Source: Typha latifolia (Eukaryota > Streptophyta > Magnoliopsida > Poales > Typhaceae). Taken from it: DNA of 64,000 nt. Both the position numbers and the translations under genes were made by a program. Shown in pieces: positions 12,296 to 24,133 of this stretch. The DNA is taken from NCBI GenBank assembly GCA_019914945.1, contig CM034112.1, positions 2,007,001 to 2,071,000 on the forward strand, in the 5' to 3' direction. Below the pieces are notes generated by a model. That model was not told the DNA's origin. It saw only the letters and a program-made list of their open reading frames with translations, and searched no databases. Position 1 is the first letter of the stretch. Every line of letters starts with the position of its first letter.

Positions 12296-13826
12296 CAAAA
12301 GGAGAGAGACGGGTACGAATCCAGGAGACTCGAGAAGAAAGTCGACGTTGGACTCGAAGTCCTTGGAGCACACCGGCACTGAAGGAGATTGCTAAGCTAA
12401 CGTGCGCCGATTGAGCAAGGCGCACACGATACGGCCCCTGTCGAATATACGGGTGTCCGCTAACCCGTTAACCCGCTCGTGAGATCTGATTAATTATTGG
12501 ATTTGGATTTAAATTAGATTCGAATTATTCGTTTCGCCTTGAGGTAGTAACTAGTATACTAGTATGTGATAGTTTTATTAATTCGGATTCATAACATAAT
12601 TTATTGCAATTCCACCAATATCCAACTGGATGTCTATTACGCTGGTTGGATTGGATTCTAGACAGTAGGGCTTGGTAGTTATTGGATCCGGGTACAGACC
12701 CTGTGAGAATCCAACCCGAAGCTAATAAGCCGAGTGGCCTTTTTATTTGGGAATTGGGAGTGAACAACCGTTCCTGCTATTTAAATTGACACTTAAAAAA
12801 TAAAAGAAATATAAATAAAATAAAGAGATGAAACAGTGGAAAATAATTTCCGCATGGAGCGAGCTGAGATAAGTTGTCAAAAGAAAATAAATTGTTTTCC
12901 AAAATTACGAATCAGATGACAAACAAATCATGATCATCATCTTGAAGTATGACGTGTCCATTACTTTTCCAATGCCATATCCTCCTTAAAGATACATATT
13001 ATTCAATAAGTCATAAGTTCTAAAGTATAATCTGAACAGATACAGCATCATCATCTCTGCCATACATTTTCTTGATTCAAAAAAGAAACATAGAAGAGAA
13101 AGTGTATATTAAGAAATATACGTGATAGTATGATGCAAAGCATTATTGCCCTTGTATGCCATGTTGCCAACCTTTTGACAGAAGAAGTTGAAGACAGTTA
13201 TCAGAAAGTAATCTCGTTAATTATGAAGCTAAGAAGCATAAGTACCCGAGGAATTGAACCTAAACAGTAAACAGGATCAATAAATGCTAAAATAAAGTCG
13301 AGCTGTAAAGCGTCAATACTGAGAAGTGCTGTCAAAGTTTAGGAAATGACGCTGTATGTGGCAACCATTGGGCCAAAGCAGTAACTTTTCCAGCTTTCCT
13401 GGTTGTTTTTTGTGGATTAAAAGCTCCGTAGGAAGTTAAATAAGTCAGCAATACATTGGCCCAACGCAATTCCCTGTGCCAGATAAGGGCGTCGTCCTGT
13501 CCACTTTTGTTAGGTTAAAGTAGTTACAAAATATAAAAATGTGTAGAACTGTGTAAAATGTAAATTCTATCAGATTGGTTCCCCGGGGAAGAAAGTGCTG
13601 GCGAAGTAGTATAGTAGCTCTTGAGAAGGTGTGTGCAATTCGGTAGTCCCAACAATCATTGCCTTCTTCTTAAACTTTCTTTCTGACAAAAAAAAAGCGC
13701 TTCATCGAGCGCGACATCAAATGAAATTTCTCATATGGAACACAATATAATGTCAATGTATTCTCAATATAAGAAAAATATTCACCCAAGGAAAAAGCTT
13801 GTGGAATAGTGTAAAATCTAAAGTAC
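12296..13826. other. Upstream region of GNTI
   Basis: The first base upstream of the GNTI ATG begins a GC-richer leader (to about 12480), followed by AT-rich DNA up to the 3' break of the EH1 pseudogene. The in-frame upstream start at 12379 is GTG, not ATG. No gene was recognised. The WQPG exon that should follow in EH1 is not found here. Confidence 0.6.
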
Positions 13827-16800
13827 CAAAAGGAAGCTCAATCAAAGATGTTGGCTTAGCTCGAAGTCCATAATGTTTGCATTGTTCGTTCGGAGATTTC
13901 ACAAGCTCCTCAAGATTAGATTGTATCTGGTTAATTGGATCCTGTAAATGAGAAAGCACGAAGAAATTTGGCAAAATACAGGACAATGAAAAGAAATAAA
14001 CAGGAAAAGAGAAGCAAAATATTAGGCTCATCAAATTTTTGGTCGATTCTGAAGTGTCAAGAGTGTCCAAGGGCCTAATCGACATTGTAGCGACGCTAGA
14101 CTCAAGTGATACTACGGTAAATAGGCAAGACTAATACTTATCTGTTGTTGTATTATTAAACGGATAAATGGTAGCCACTTTTGTTAATTTTTAGAGAAAC
14201 CAAAGCTTCACTTGTAGCGTTATCTAATTAGAGAAGATATTTATGAGTCTTGGTTATCTCTAGCCTCCAAAAAATTTAGAGAAGATATTTATAAACCTTG
14301 GTAGCTAAGTTTTATTCTGCCTCTATATAAAGGCTTGAATTTTACTTGCAAAGAATCTAAAGATAATGAATTAAAATAGAAATGCGAACTTCACAAAGAA
14401 ATATATCTTCTCTAAATTATTAAAGCATTTTTCTCTTTTCTTGCATCTATGTTATCTTTATTTTAAGGCTTACCTCACCTTGCAAAGAAGATGGAGCACC
14501 GTGCGGACTAGCAAACTGATCAAAAATATTAAGTTTGTGACAGTAAGCTTACCTGAAGCAAATCACCAGGGCTTCTGCTTTTTTGCATTTTGATTATTGC
14601 ATTACAAAGCTCTAGCATTTTCTCCTAAAAGTAAATCAACACATAGCAGAAGTGAGAAAAAGAGACTACAAAGCTATTCTATGCAATTCAGGGAAAAAGA
14701 AGTCACTCAGCTAATGTAGAATAAACCTGAATATCACAAAATGTAGCCTCTTCTATTGTCAATTTTGATGCTACATCACCAACTTGCTTGTACTTATCCT
14801 CATACTTCTTTGCAAGATATTCAACATGAAGAGTGTTAGAATGTGACAGCACTAATGTCAAAAATTCAGACAGAAATTCCTCAATAAGATTTACTTTGTG
14901 AACAATACTAGCATTAAAATTCATTCCTTACATGAACATGAGTAAAGAACAAAAAACCTGACATTACTGGGCCACTAAAACAACAACTGTAATAGACTCA
15001 TTTGGTCACCAAATAATGATAACTCAAAAGTGATGGCCTTAGTCCATTTATACTCTATTCTAGTCTCAACTGCATTCCTGTTGAGCTAGCAGCTTGTTCC
15101 CCCAAATAAGATCTGGAATAAAAGAATGATAGGAATAATAGGGATGATTTTAGCTGTGAAAATATATTCCTCTGTTCAAACTCTGGTTCAAAGTTTCTGT
15201 CTCATTTTGGTTGGTTTTGGTATTGAGTTTTCACACTAGAAGAAATCTTTTCAACTAATAGTGAATTGAAACTATACAAAAGTCAAAACTCAAAAATAGC
15301 AACCTTGCTATTTTCGAACCTTGAACAATGAGTTTCACCCCTTGGATTTCAATAAGTTTCGACACGTATTGTTCTGTCTCAAGCGAAACTTCAAATCTTG
15401 GTTCAAAAACATTAACAATAAAAGAAAACAAGAATACAATCTTTGACCAGTTAGCTTGGTCTTATGTTGTATCCACTCTTCTATGAGAAACAAGTTTCAA
15501 CTCACTTTTGTACCAACTACAATTCACAGAAGTAATTGTAACTTTTCAACATGCTAACATATGTTGGAAGTACTTACCAAAGAGCATTCAAGTAACAGCA
15601 TTTCTTAATGTCATTAATGAGCACAAGAGAGATCCTTATATTGAAAAAATCAAAAGGGAATATTCAGCACTAATTCTATCAATTTAACCAAGTATATGAT
15701 AAATTTGTAAACAAGAATACATATACATATATAAGTTTATACATATTTCAAACAACCTCACATAATTTTCTGACTGAATGGGAAAAATAATAAATGAAGC
15801 TGAGCCATTGCCATTTGAAAGGCTTCTTCTTTATCTTATTTCAGCCCACGAAATACATAAATGAGACTGAAAGTTTGACAGAACTGTTCTGCATGGAACT
15901 GAAATTGTACTTATCGAACCTCCTGAGTAAGGTACAAATGCAGTCACAACAGAAATTCTGAGAAGATAGTACCTCGCACCTATCAGCTGATACCCTCTCA
16001 GAGATCTCGTTGATTTTGTTGTCACATATACCTTTGTAAAGAATCTAAACAGAATCCGATTAAAAAATTAAAAATCAGATAATAGGAAGTAAAACGACAA
16101 GATCTTTGCCAGAATGAAAAGATAACACATAATATGTAAACAGCACTTAGATCAAGTTCATAGATTACTGTCCCGAAAAGAGTACTAGACCTATGTAAAT
16201 CCTATAAAAGAATAAGCCATGATGTCGTAAGTGTTCTCCCAACTTCCACACATAACACAGTAAATCATATTACTCTCTAAATCATTGGCTTCCAAAACTT
16301 CAATCTCCATAAAATTCCATTGGGGAAACCTAAACGCCTAAACCCATGAGTGGATGAACACCCCATAATCCATATACCATGCTATACACCAAGTAATATC
16401 TTGGCAATCTGGCAAATCTGTCTACTATAGGGCATTGAACATAACAGGAATTTTGAAATGGTTGCACTGCAAAAGAAACATTAGGATCCTTGAGTAAATC
16501 GTAAGAATGCAAAATGAACTCATACCTGGCCATTCCAATATATTAGTTAGAGGATCAATAACAAACTAGGAACTCCAATAATAAGCATAACACTATAATC
16601 TTCAGATGAAGTCGTGGAAAATACAGGCCTCCTTCAGGTAGCAAAAGACTAATAATAGTGTGCTACAAGAAAAACTAGAGTGCTGGACCTATAGAAGTTC
16701 CTAGAAAAAAAGAGACATAAACATGTTGTATTTCTCATATATTGCAAGGCTGATCAGCCCTAACTAGACCTACCCGCCCACTAAAAGGTAAAACCCAATG

Positions 16801-19461
16801 ATTGACGAACCTAGTGGACCTGCTAAAAACCAAGGAAATTTTGTGGTATATAGGAATTTACAGGGTTAATTCATAATTATGATGCAGGAAACTCTCAAGA
16901 TATCTGCAGTCTCCAACACTTATACCCCAAAAAGACAAATCCAACCATAAGTTGACCATCTATTCTTGTACCTAACTACATTCTCAAGAGAGCGGCAGAG
17001 GATGCATAGTTTAAGATTGAAGAGTTAACAGTCCTGAGTCACTTACACGCTCTTGCATCTTGGTGCAATAGAACTCAATCTTCTCTTTAAAATCTAGGAT
17101 TTCCTTCTCTAGGGCTTGAACCTTTAACCCAAAAAAGAAGAAGAAAAGAAAGCATTAATCAAATAATACTGGTAACAATAAATAAAATATCATCAAACTC
17201 ACTAATTAAAAAGTAACAAACACAGTAATGAAGCGCCACATGTGGACTCAATCACTCAATAACAAATGATCAGTTGCTAAGTTTAAACTTAATTGTCAAC
17301 AGATAGATGCACACAAAATTGGAACTCAAATAACATTTATAATAAATGCCACAAAAGAAAAGGTTACTTTTGTGAACAAATTTGGCAGCATAATGACGTC
17401 ATGTGGTAAACCCTTGCAAAAGAAAATGACGATAATAATATGGCTTAGGTAAAAAGAGTTTTATGGTGATAAAGTTGAAGGAATGACCTGACGTGAAGAA
17501 ATAAATGCATGAAATTGCTGCTTCTCAGTTATACTTTAATGTAAGATGTAAATAGAGATAAATACATGAATGATCTTTATTTTATACAATTGACATTTGA
17601 TAATGAAATTAAATTATGATTTGATAGTCATGGACTCATGGTCGCCAGCTAGATCCTTACTATCATGAGCAAAGTAGCTCAGTATTTGGAAATATGAAAG
17701 ATGATGGCATGGAAGTATGGAAGAAAATTGAATGCCATAAAATCATTTGCCTCAGAAATTCAATTTAGAGTTTCTTTCCTCTAACCATAGTTTACCAAAA
17801 AATTAAAAACGCAAGATATGAATAGAGACATCTGAAAAGGAGAAAGTATTCTGTTTGTTGCATAAGAAAGCAAGTAGTAGAAATGGAATAAGTAGATACA
17901 AGCTCAAATTGGTACAAGATCAAATATGGTACAACTTAGAACATGAGTGAATTATCACTTAAAAACTAATAGCAACACATCTCTTGGTAATCAAGAAAAT
18001 CTAATCAGAATTAATCAATTTAAATTTATAAAAAGTAATCAAACTATGTCTTATTCAGGACTTGGGCCGAGATAAATGTTGTTATCCAATTACTTAACTG
18101 TTGAAAATTATGGCATACATTCAGATAAAGAAAACACAAAGAGAGAAAAGGTACTTTCTGATCAACATCTGCTGCCTCCTGGAACTTTAAGTTCAGTGAA
18201 GTTTGCTCCTCCTTGCTGAGTTGATTAACCAGATACATTTCCAAGACTGGTATTCTTGATTTTTCCTGTAATGGTTGCATTGTGCCATCAATCTCAGACA
18301 GCACTGGAGTACGTGCAGGTGGCTTTGTTGGAGCAGTAGGTATTGTAGGCTGTGATCCAGTTATCCCATGAGGTGATAATCCTATAAATGGATGTTGAGA
18401 AACACATCAGATAAAATGACAAGTAACGAAAACTCATATTGCAGTAGTCAGGAAAAAGAAATCATTTAAATAGATACCAGAACTTGGCTCCCGAGCTGCA
18501 CCATCGTAAGCAGCAGCAAATTGACCAGTAGAAGGTAAGGAAGTCCCATCAGACCAGATATCATTTGGAAGCACAGCGGGAAGAGGACATCCTTCTCAGG
18601 ATCTCTCCATTAAATATACGGCAATACAGAATCCTCTCAGTGAAAGCATGCTATCCTTATCTTGGTCAGATAACCCCCACACCTGCCTTAAGACCTCTGG
18701 TAATCTCAGAACACAAACATCATTCAAGAAGTTATAAACAACTTGGGGCAGAACAGGACAACTCCAAGTTATGTCATGATCTGACACTTAAGGAAATTAG
18801 TCTTCATGATATAAGTTCAGTGGAAATGATATTCTATCTCCCTTGTACAACAATGAAAGACAAGATGGAAAAAAAGAATATATGCAAAGAAATGCAAAGA
18901 GAAGGTTGAAGTAAAACAGAGCAATTGTAGAGAAAATGAAGATTCAAAGAACACAACATTTTGTCCACCAAACGCATGCAGGATGACATAAGAAGTTTTC
19001 AATAAGTTTGAATATGAACCACTAATAATGTAGAACATCATTTAATGAACACTACTTTTAGAGAAAAGGCAGCATTTAGCAGTAAATGATTATATACCTC
19101 TAGGTAGTTTCCAACTTAGAAATAGATTGTGTGCCTCTTCACCTGTGATTTTCCCATCCCTGTTCCTGTCTACCTTCAAAAATACAGCCACATACTTCTG
19201 AATATCGGATTGAGTGATTTTTGGCCATGAAAGTTGAGTCTGAGTAGAATCAGAAACAACTGGGCCAAATGAAACAACTACTAGAGACAATGATGATGAA
19301 GCGGTTGCTATGATATTTAATTGATTTGGTTGCAACTGACTACCACCAGAAGGAAGTGCTTCTGGAGTCTGAAACTGATCAAATTGCCTTGGCTTGCTTG
19401 GACAGGGGGTCTCAGCAACAGCAGATGCAACAGTGGAAGGACTAGGCATGCTACCTGCAGA
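13827..19461 (-). pseudogene. EH1: Truncated EH1/Pan1 (TPLATE complex EH-domain protein) pseudogene
   Basis: Eight exon remnants keep order, phase and similarity to plant EH1/Pan1, an endocytic adaptor with two EH domains and a coiled coil: about 19461-19098, 18696-18478, 18381-18155, 17121-17047, 16044-15973, 14825-14727, 14624-14553 and 13941-13827. The second EH domain is present (KITQSDIQKYVAVFLKVDRN, then EVLRQVWGLSDQDKDSML), followed by coiled-coil segments such as SKLTIEEATFCDIQ. The first EH domain and everything after IELPFG are missing, although the last exon still ends at a donor-like site in phase. An in-frame TGA at 18598-18596 follows LMERS, where homologues have Arg. The acceptor before the 14825 exon reads AT in place of AG. 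Several Arg-to-Cys changes fit CpG decay. It is not a functional EH1, although a transcript is possible. Confidence 0.88.
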
Positions 19462-19652
19462 CGGCCGGTGATACGGCTACTAGCAAGAGTCTCATGACGG
19501 CCGGCGGCTTTCTTAGCACAGACGTCTCATGAGACCACCAGTGAGTTTGCAGTTAGTAGCTATAGAATTATTTGTAACTATGCTTCGCTGAGACCACTGG
19601 TGAGTTTGTATTTAGTAGTCATAGAATTAGTTCAGAAGGACTAGGCATGCTA
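19436..19652. repeat. 18-bp direct repeat flanking 181 bp at the broken 5' end of the EH1 pseudogene
   Basis: GAAGGACTAGGCATGCTA occurs at 19436-19453, inside the EH1 coding remnant, and again at 19635-19652. Between the copies lie 181 bp not related to EH1. Confidence 0.85.
19530..19629. repeat. Imperfect tandem 41-bp repeat, period 59
   Basis: The segments 19530-19570 and 19589-19629 match at most positions; both begin TGAGACCAC and end ATAGAATTA. They lie inside the 181-bp filler between the 18-bp repeats. Confidence 0.75.
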
Positions 19653-21107
19653 TCTTTTTTTCCGATCAGATAGTGTGATGTTGTATAATGTTCAATTCCA
19701 TTTAAGTTCAAGCCCACTATGGCCTGGGCCCAGTTGTGGCACTTAACTAGGGGTGTAATCAAAAGCTATGTTTAAGTTTGGCTTGAAATTAATGTGTATC
19801 CGATGATTTTCTCTTCTTTTTTAAATTTTTTTATTAGTATATCCGATGATTTCAATCGCTATAGAGGTGTATGTTTAACCATATAGGAAGTCACAATTAC
19901 TAACTTTAATTTGGATAATTTTTTTAGGTATTTAAAGCAACTTTTTATTAAGTTAAATTTGCGCATGACACCTTGTCTTTTAATAAAATTATAATTTACA
20001 TGCTATATTTTTATTATTTATAAATCGAACATTATATTTTAATGAATATATATAAAAAATACTTTACTGTTATATCTATTAATTAAACTTAATTAAACTC
20101 CTAGGTTAAGTTAAATATAATAGAAAGATTACAAGAATACTCTCAGCTAAATTATACTTCCTCAATCTATACTCGGCTTAACTAAACTAAATATAACACA
20201 ATCCAACTCAATTCAACTTAACACAGTTCAATTCAATTAAACTCTATTCAACCCAACCCAATCCAATTTAACACCAACTCAACCTATACGAGATAGAGAA
20301 GAGACTCAGGATTGTTCACCGACTTCACACCTTGAGAACAATGTAGGAGAACAAATTACCAAATCCATCCCAACTCAAAACACAAAAAGGCCCAGGATTT
20401 GTTTATTTTAGTTTTTATATGGAAGAGGAGAGGTTCTAAAAATCCAAGCTATGCCTAAATAAAAATCTAAGCTATACCTAAATGAAAATTCTAAAACCCA
20501 AGTTATAGCTAATATGTGGAAAAGAGGAGAGAGTTGCTAGAGGAGTACTTTAGTTTTTTTTTTTTTTTATCAGATCTAATTTGACAAAAGAGGAAGAAGA
20601 AGTAATCATGTTGTGCCATAAAAGAGATGAAAGAGAGAAGAATAAGTAAGAGAGAAAAAAAGACGAAGAAGGAACTAAAGGTATTTCAGTTATTTAAAAA
20701 AAAAATATTTAATTTTGACGGAATATTTCTATTTGTTTCGACGGTGTTAATTTAAATCCAACTTAAGTGTTTTATGTACATATTTATTAAATCATAAGAC
20801 TCAGTTTATAAATAGTAAAAATATAAAGTGTAAATTATAATTTTATTAAAGTGCGAGATGTCATATGCAAAGTTTATCTTTTATTAAAAACAAGAGGGGA
20901 TAAATGCGGGTGTTGGTGTAGTAACTAAGTCTTCTTATTCTAGTTTAGTAATTAAATATCTTACCTTATACTAGTATATTATTTCAGCATTTTCTCTCAT
21001 TTTAATCTATACAATTTTTAAAAAGTAATTTATTAATACCGTAAAATTACTATTTCACCTTTATGAGCCCATAAAATTTATTTTCAGTCTAATCAGCTAC
21101 AGTGAGA

Positions 21108-21142
21108 TTTCTCTCTCTCACTCTCTCTCTCTCTCTCTCTCT
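21108..21142. repeat. (CT)n microsatellite
   Basis: Alternating C and T with one interruption, just upstream of the GC-rich patch. Confidence 0.85.
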
Positions 21143-21556
21143 TCTTTCTCTTCTCTCGAAAGTCAGCCATGGCCACCTCCTCCCCAACTCCCACGCTCCA
21201 CTCACCATCGCATTGACCTCCCCTTTCCCATCCCTCCACCTCGCTGCAGTCCTCGCCCGCGACGATCTCGTTCTCCTTTGCCATGCCTCCTTGCCCCTCC
21301 TCGACCGAGTCTCCCCATGATGGGGCAACATCTCCACCCTTGTTCTCAACCGTTCTGACGTTGTCGCCAAGTCCACCTTCGGCACCGTCGCCCTCCTCTT
21401 TGAAGAATCCTATCGGAGGCGATGAACAGGGGAACGCCGATTAGGTGGCAACGACAATCGTCGCGAGCAAAGCTAGAGCTGGGGTGTTGGTTTTGGCCTC
21501 AAATTTCAGGAGAAGAAGAATAATGAAAGGAATTATAACTCGAGTGCGGTGTTATA

Positions 21557-21573
21557 CCCTGCATAATGCAGGG
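21557..21573. repeat. 17-bp perfect palindrome
   Basis: CCCTGCAT, a central A, then ATGCAGGG. Its CCCTG/CAGGG arms resemble those of the palindrome at 24115-24133. Confidence 0.8.
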
Positions 21574-22351
21574 AAGTCCGCAGTAGAAAGACCCAATACA
21601 ATTAACATATAGTCAATGGTATTTTTGTCATTAGATGAGTTGCTCTGCATGAGAAATAATCGAAGAATCTCTCATGTTGATAGTTCTGTTCGTTAACAGT
21701 TGAATATATACTCTAAACGGTTAAAACTGATGAAGGCCATGAATAACGAACAGCAATTAAAGTTTAAGTAAAGATGCAACTATTCAGACAAGTATACTAA
21801 CATTGGTGAGCAAGAAGCCTACTTCTCATTATGCAACTAGCAACAAATTAGGCATTTCCTACAACATCTCATAGAGATGTGATACATATTAATTTTCTTT
21901 TCAATGTCTAGGGATATCCAATAATTAATGAGATGAAGAAGTTTGAGGGAAAAAAAACCAAATATTACGTATGAATATGCCAAGATGTCCATGCACATGT
22001 TTACCTCAAACTATAGAGAATCTGGCTATCCTTTCGCCAACTTTAATGATGCTTTAGCAGCGGCAACCTTAAGGTAGAGGTACAGGGATCATGAATATGT
22101 CTGTAAGTATATTACTATGAATTAATATAGCAAAAAGAAAATGTATGACTCTCCTGGTGAGCTCAAATAATTTTATCTAGTAGCTAGGAGAGAGAGCAAT
22201 ATTAACACAGAAGACTTGCCATCACAAGAACACCAGGCTTTTGAAAGTTATTGCATTCATATTCTGATGTAATATTTACACTGGCATAGCCATGTTTTGA
22301 AGGTTTTGCATCATTAACAAACATGGTTCTTGTAGCAAATCAAAATTTTCT

Positions 22352-23180
22352 TTAGGCTTCTCTGAATTTATAACATTGCGTCGAGTCAAAAGCAATCTCT
22401 TCTCTTAACTTTTGACCTCTGTTCACCACCAAATCTCCAAGCACTGCATGATTAGGCACATCTGATACATTGGAGTTATCTTGTTGCATAACTGAAGTCT
22501 TCCTCCCTCCAGAAAAGCCAGATTTGGTGCACGCATGCACACGTGCACACAACCATTTCCAGATAGGATTTATCTCAGAAACATCCATTAGTTGACCATA
22601 GAACACCATTACCTCAGAGAACTCCTCTTTGTCCGCTAACAGGAAAAGATAACTGGAATATTTTCAGGGAACTGTTTGTAGAATGGTAAAATCTTTGAGC
22701 AAGATCTTTGTTAATTTCGTGGCAACCACACATGTTGGGCAACAAGATTTTCACCTCTCAATTCTTCATGGGCCGGTTAGTCTTATACAAGAGCTTGATT
22801 GGTACATGTTTCTTTCTCGATGTGGCTTTAATACGAGAAGAACCCTTTTGGGAAGCTTCATTCCTTGAAATAGAATTCAGTAACTCTAATGCACTCTTAG
22901 CAGCAACCCTCGCCTTTGCTGCTACAACTGCTTTCTCAATTGCAGCGGCCCTAGCAGCAGTCGCAGCCTCTGCGGCCATTAAAGCTACCAACTTGGCCTC
23001 CTTGATGATCTCCTCTGGCGATGAAGCTGCAGAGCTAATAACATCACGGAGGCGGGCGTTGAGATTACCAGAAGATATAGGAATTGGTAGAACAAAATCA
23101 CAACTTGAATTCACAGTCTTCAATCCAGAAAGCAGACGTTTCCGGGGAGGCAAACTGGTATTGTGGCCAAAAGGTTCCAT
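22352..23180 (-). pseudogene. Plant-specific Ala-rich protein of unknown function, probably broken
   Basis: The ATG at 23180 opens a 140-residue frame ending at 22758 (the in-frame codon before it is TTG). The protein starts MEPFGHNTSLPPRKRLLSGL, has a long Ala/Lys helix (EEIIKEAKLVALMAAEAATA onward) and then KKHVPIKLLYKTNRP. This layout matches, from memory, an uncharacterised plant family in which the frame normally continues with a DEELARRLHRAINSS-like segment. Here a TGA follows NRPMKN. Past it the same frame gives NKDLAQRFYHSTNSS, then another stop. A further ORF (22609-22352) ends STQCYKFREA, vaguely like the family C terminus. I read this as a decaying gene copy. A genuinely shorter protein remains possible. 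No function is known to me. Confidence 0.6.
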
Positions 23181-23660
23181 CAAATGCCCTTTAGCATCGG
23201 CAACTTGTGTACTTCAATTAACTTCTCAAGCACATATCGAGTTCGGATTTCACCACACTAACCATGAACTAGTTCAAATTAACATTCCAGAGCGGCCATT
23301 AGGTCTTGGAAGCCATAAATTCGAACTCCGAGGAACAACCAGAGCAGCAGCAAAAAATGTGATTTGTGTCACCATAATCTAGCAATAAGACGATAAATTC
23401 TTCGAAATTACAAGTAGACACAGTGATTTGAACAGAAATGCATCGATTGAATCAAAACATTCGAGTCCTCAAAATTAACACAATTTACCATTGAGATATA
23501 GCAAACCAAGAGAAGCAAGATCAAAGGATTGAAATCTTTACCCGACTTCATGTATTAGATATTCGCAAGGTGGAAATTAGGGTTTTCTCCGGCCAAAGGC
23601 GATGCTTTTTCGCTGGAAGAGGGGAGAAGAGAGGGTCACCAAAAACTCGGGAGAATCGCA
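23181..23660 (-). promoter_or_regulatory. Upstream/5' leader region of the Ala-rich gene
   Basis: A GC-richer block at 23560-23650, with a GGGTAAAG donor-like site near 23545 on the minus strand, looks like an old 5' UTR exon and promoter. No coding is apparent. Confidence 0.4.
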
Positions 23661-24114
23661 ACTCCACCTCTGACGAGTTTTTGACCAAACTAGCCCTCTT
23701 TTATATTTTATTATCTAAATAGACTAAATATCAAAATTGGTCTATGGCACTGTAGCCTAAATAAAAATTTACCATTTTACCTTTATATAAAAATATCGAA
23801 AATAGCATTTTATATTTAGAAAATACCGAAGAAATAAGTATTTTATTTAAAAGAATCGAGAGAAAATTCAAAGTAAATTTACATGAGCTATAATCTTATT
23901 CAACTTATTGAAATTTTTTATATCTTTACAATGATATATTTTATGACTAAAATGGATAACCAAACACAAAGTTACCGTATTATAATTTTTTTCTTTATAA
24001 TTTTATTTTAATCTTTCTTATTTAATAGTTTTAATAATAAAATATTTAAATCTTCTGCACTTTATGTGTATCCTTTTTTTTCTTTTCTTTCAATAAAACT
24101 ACTGATTTGATAAG

Positions 24115-24133
24115 ACCCTGATATAATCAGGGT
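24115..24133. repeat. 19-bp palindrome
   Basis: ACCCTGAT, ATA, then ATCAGGGT: perfect 8-bp arms around a 3-bp loop in AT-rich DNA. Confidence 0.8.

Larger units (their letters stand above)
19654..22351. other. Gene-poor AT-rich region with a GC-rich patch
   Basis: Mostly AT-rich. A CT microsatellite at about 21108-21142 is followed by a GC-rich patch (21165-21450) with only short ORFs. The longest, LARDDLVLLCHASLPLLDR, ends at a stop and matches no family I can name; it may be a decayed exon. A palindrome lies at 21557-21573. Nothing else is supported. Confidence 0.5.

Noticed and set aside
12170..12379. In-frame N-terminal extension of GNTI
   Set aside because: The upstream start is GTG, and the conserved plant GNTI N terminus begins at MARNYC (12295).
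13827..19461. Functional EH1 gene
   Set aside because: Missing first EH domain and C terminus, a nonsense codon, and a lost splice acceptor.
21165..21450. GC-rich patch as a first exon of a gene
   Set aside because: Short frames with stops, and no recognisable domain or downstream exon.
22708..23382. Long plus-strand ORF (224 codons)
   Set aside because: It is antisense to the Ala-rich gene; the alanine-rich composition on both strands follows from GCN repeats, and the minus-strand frame has family similarity.
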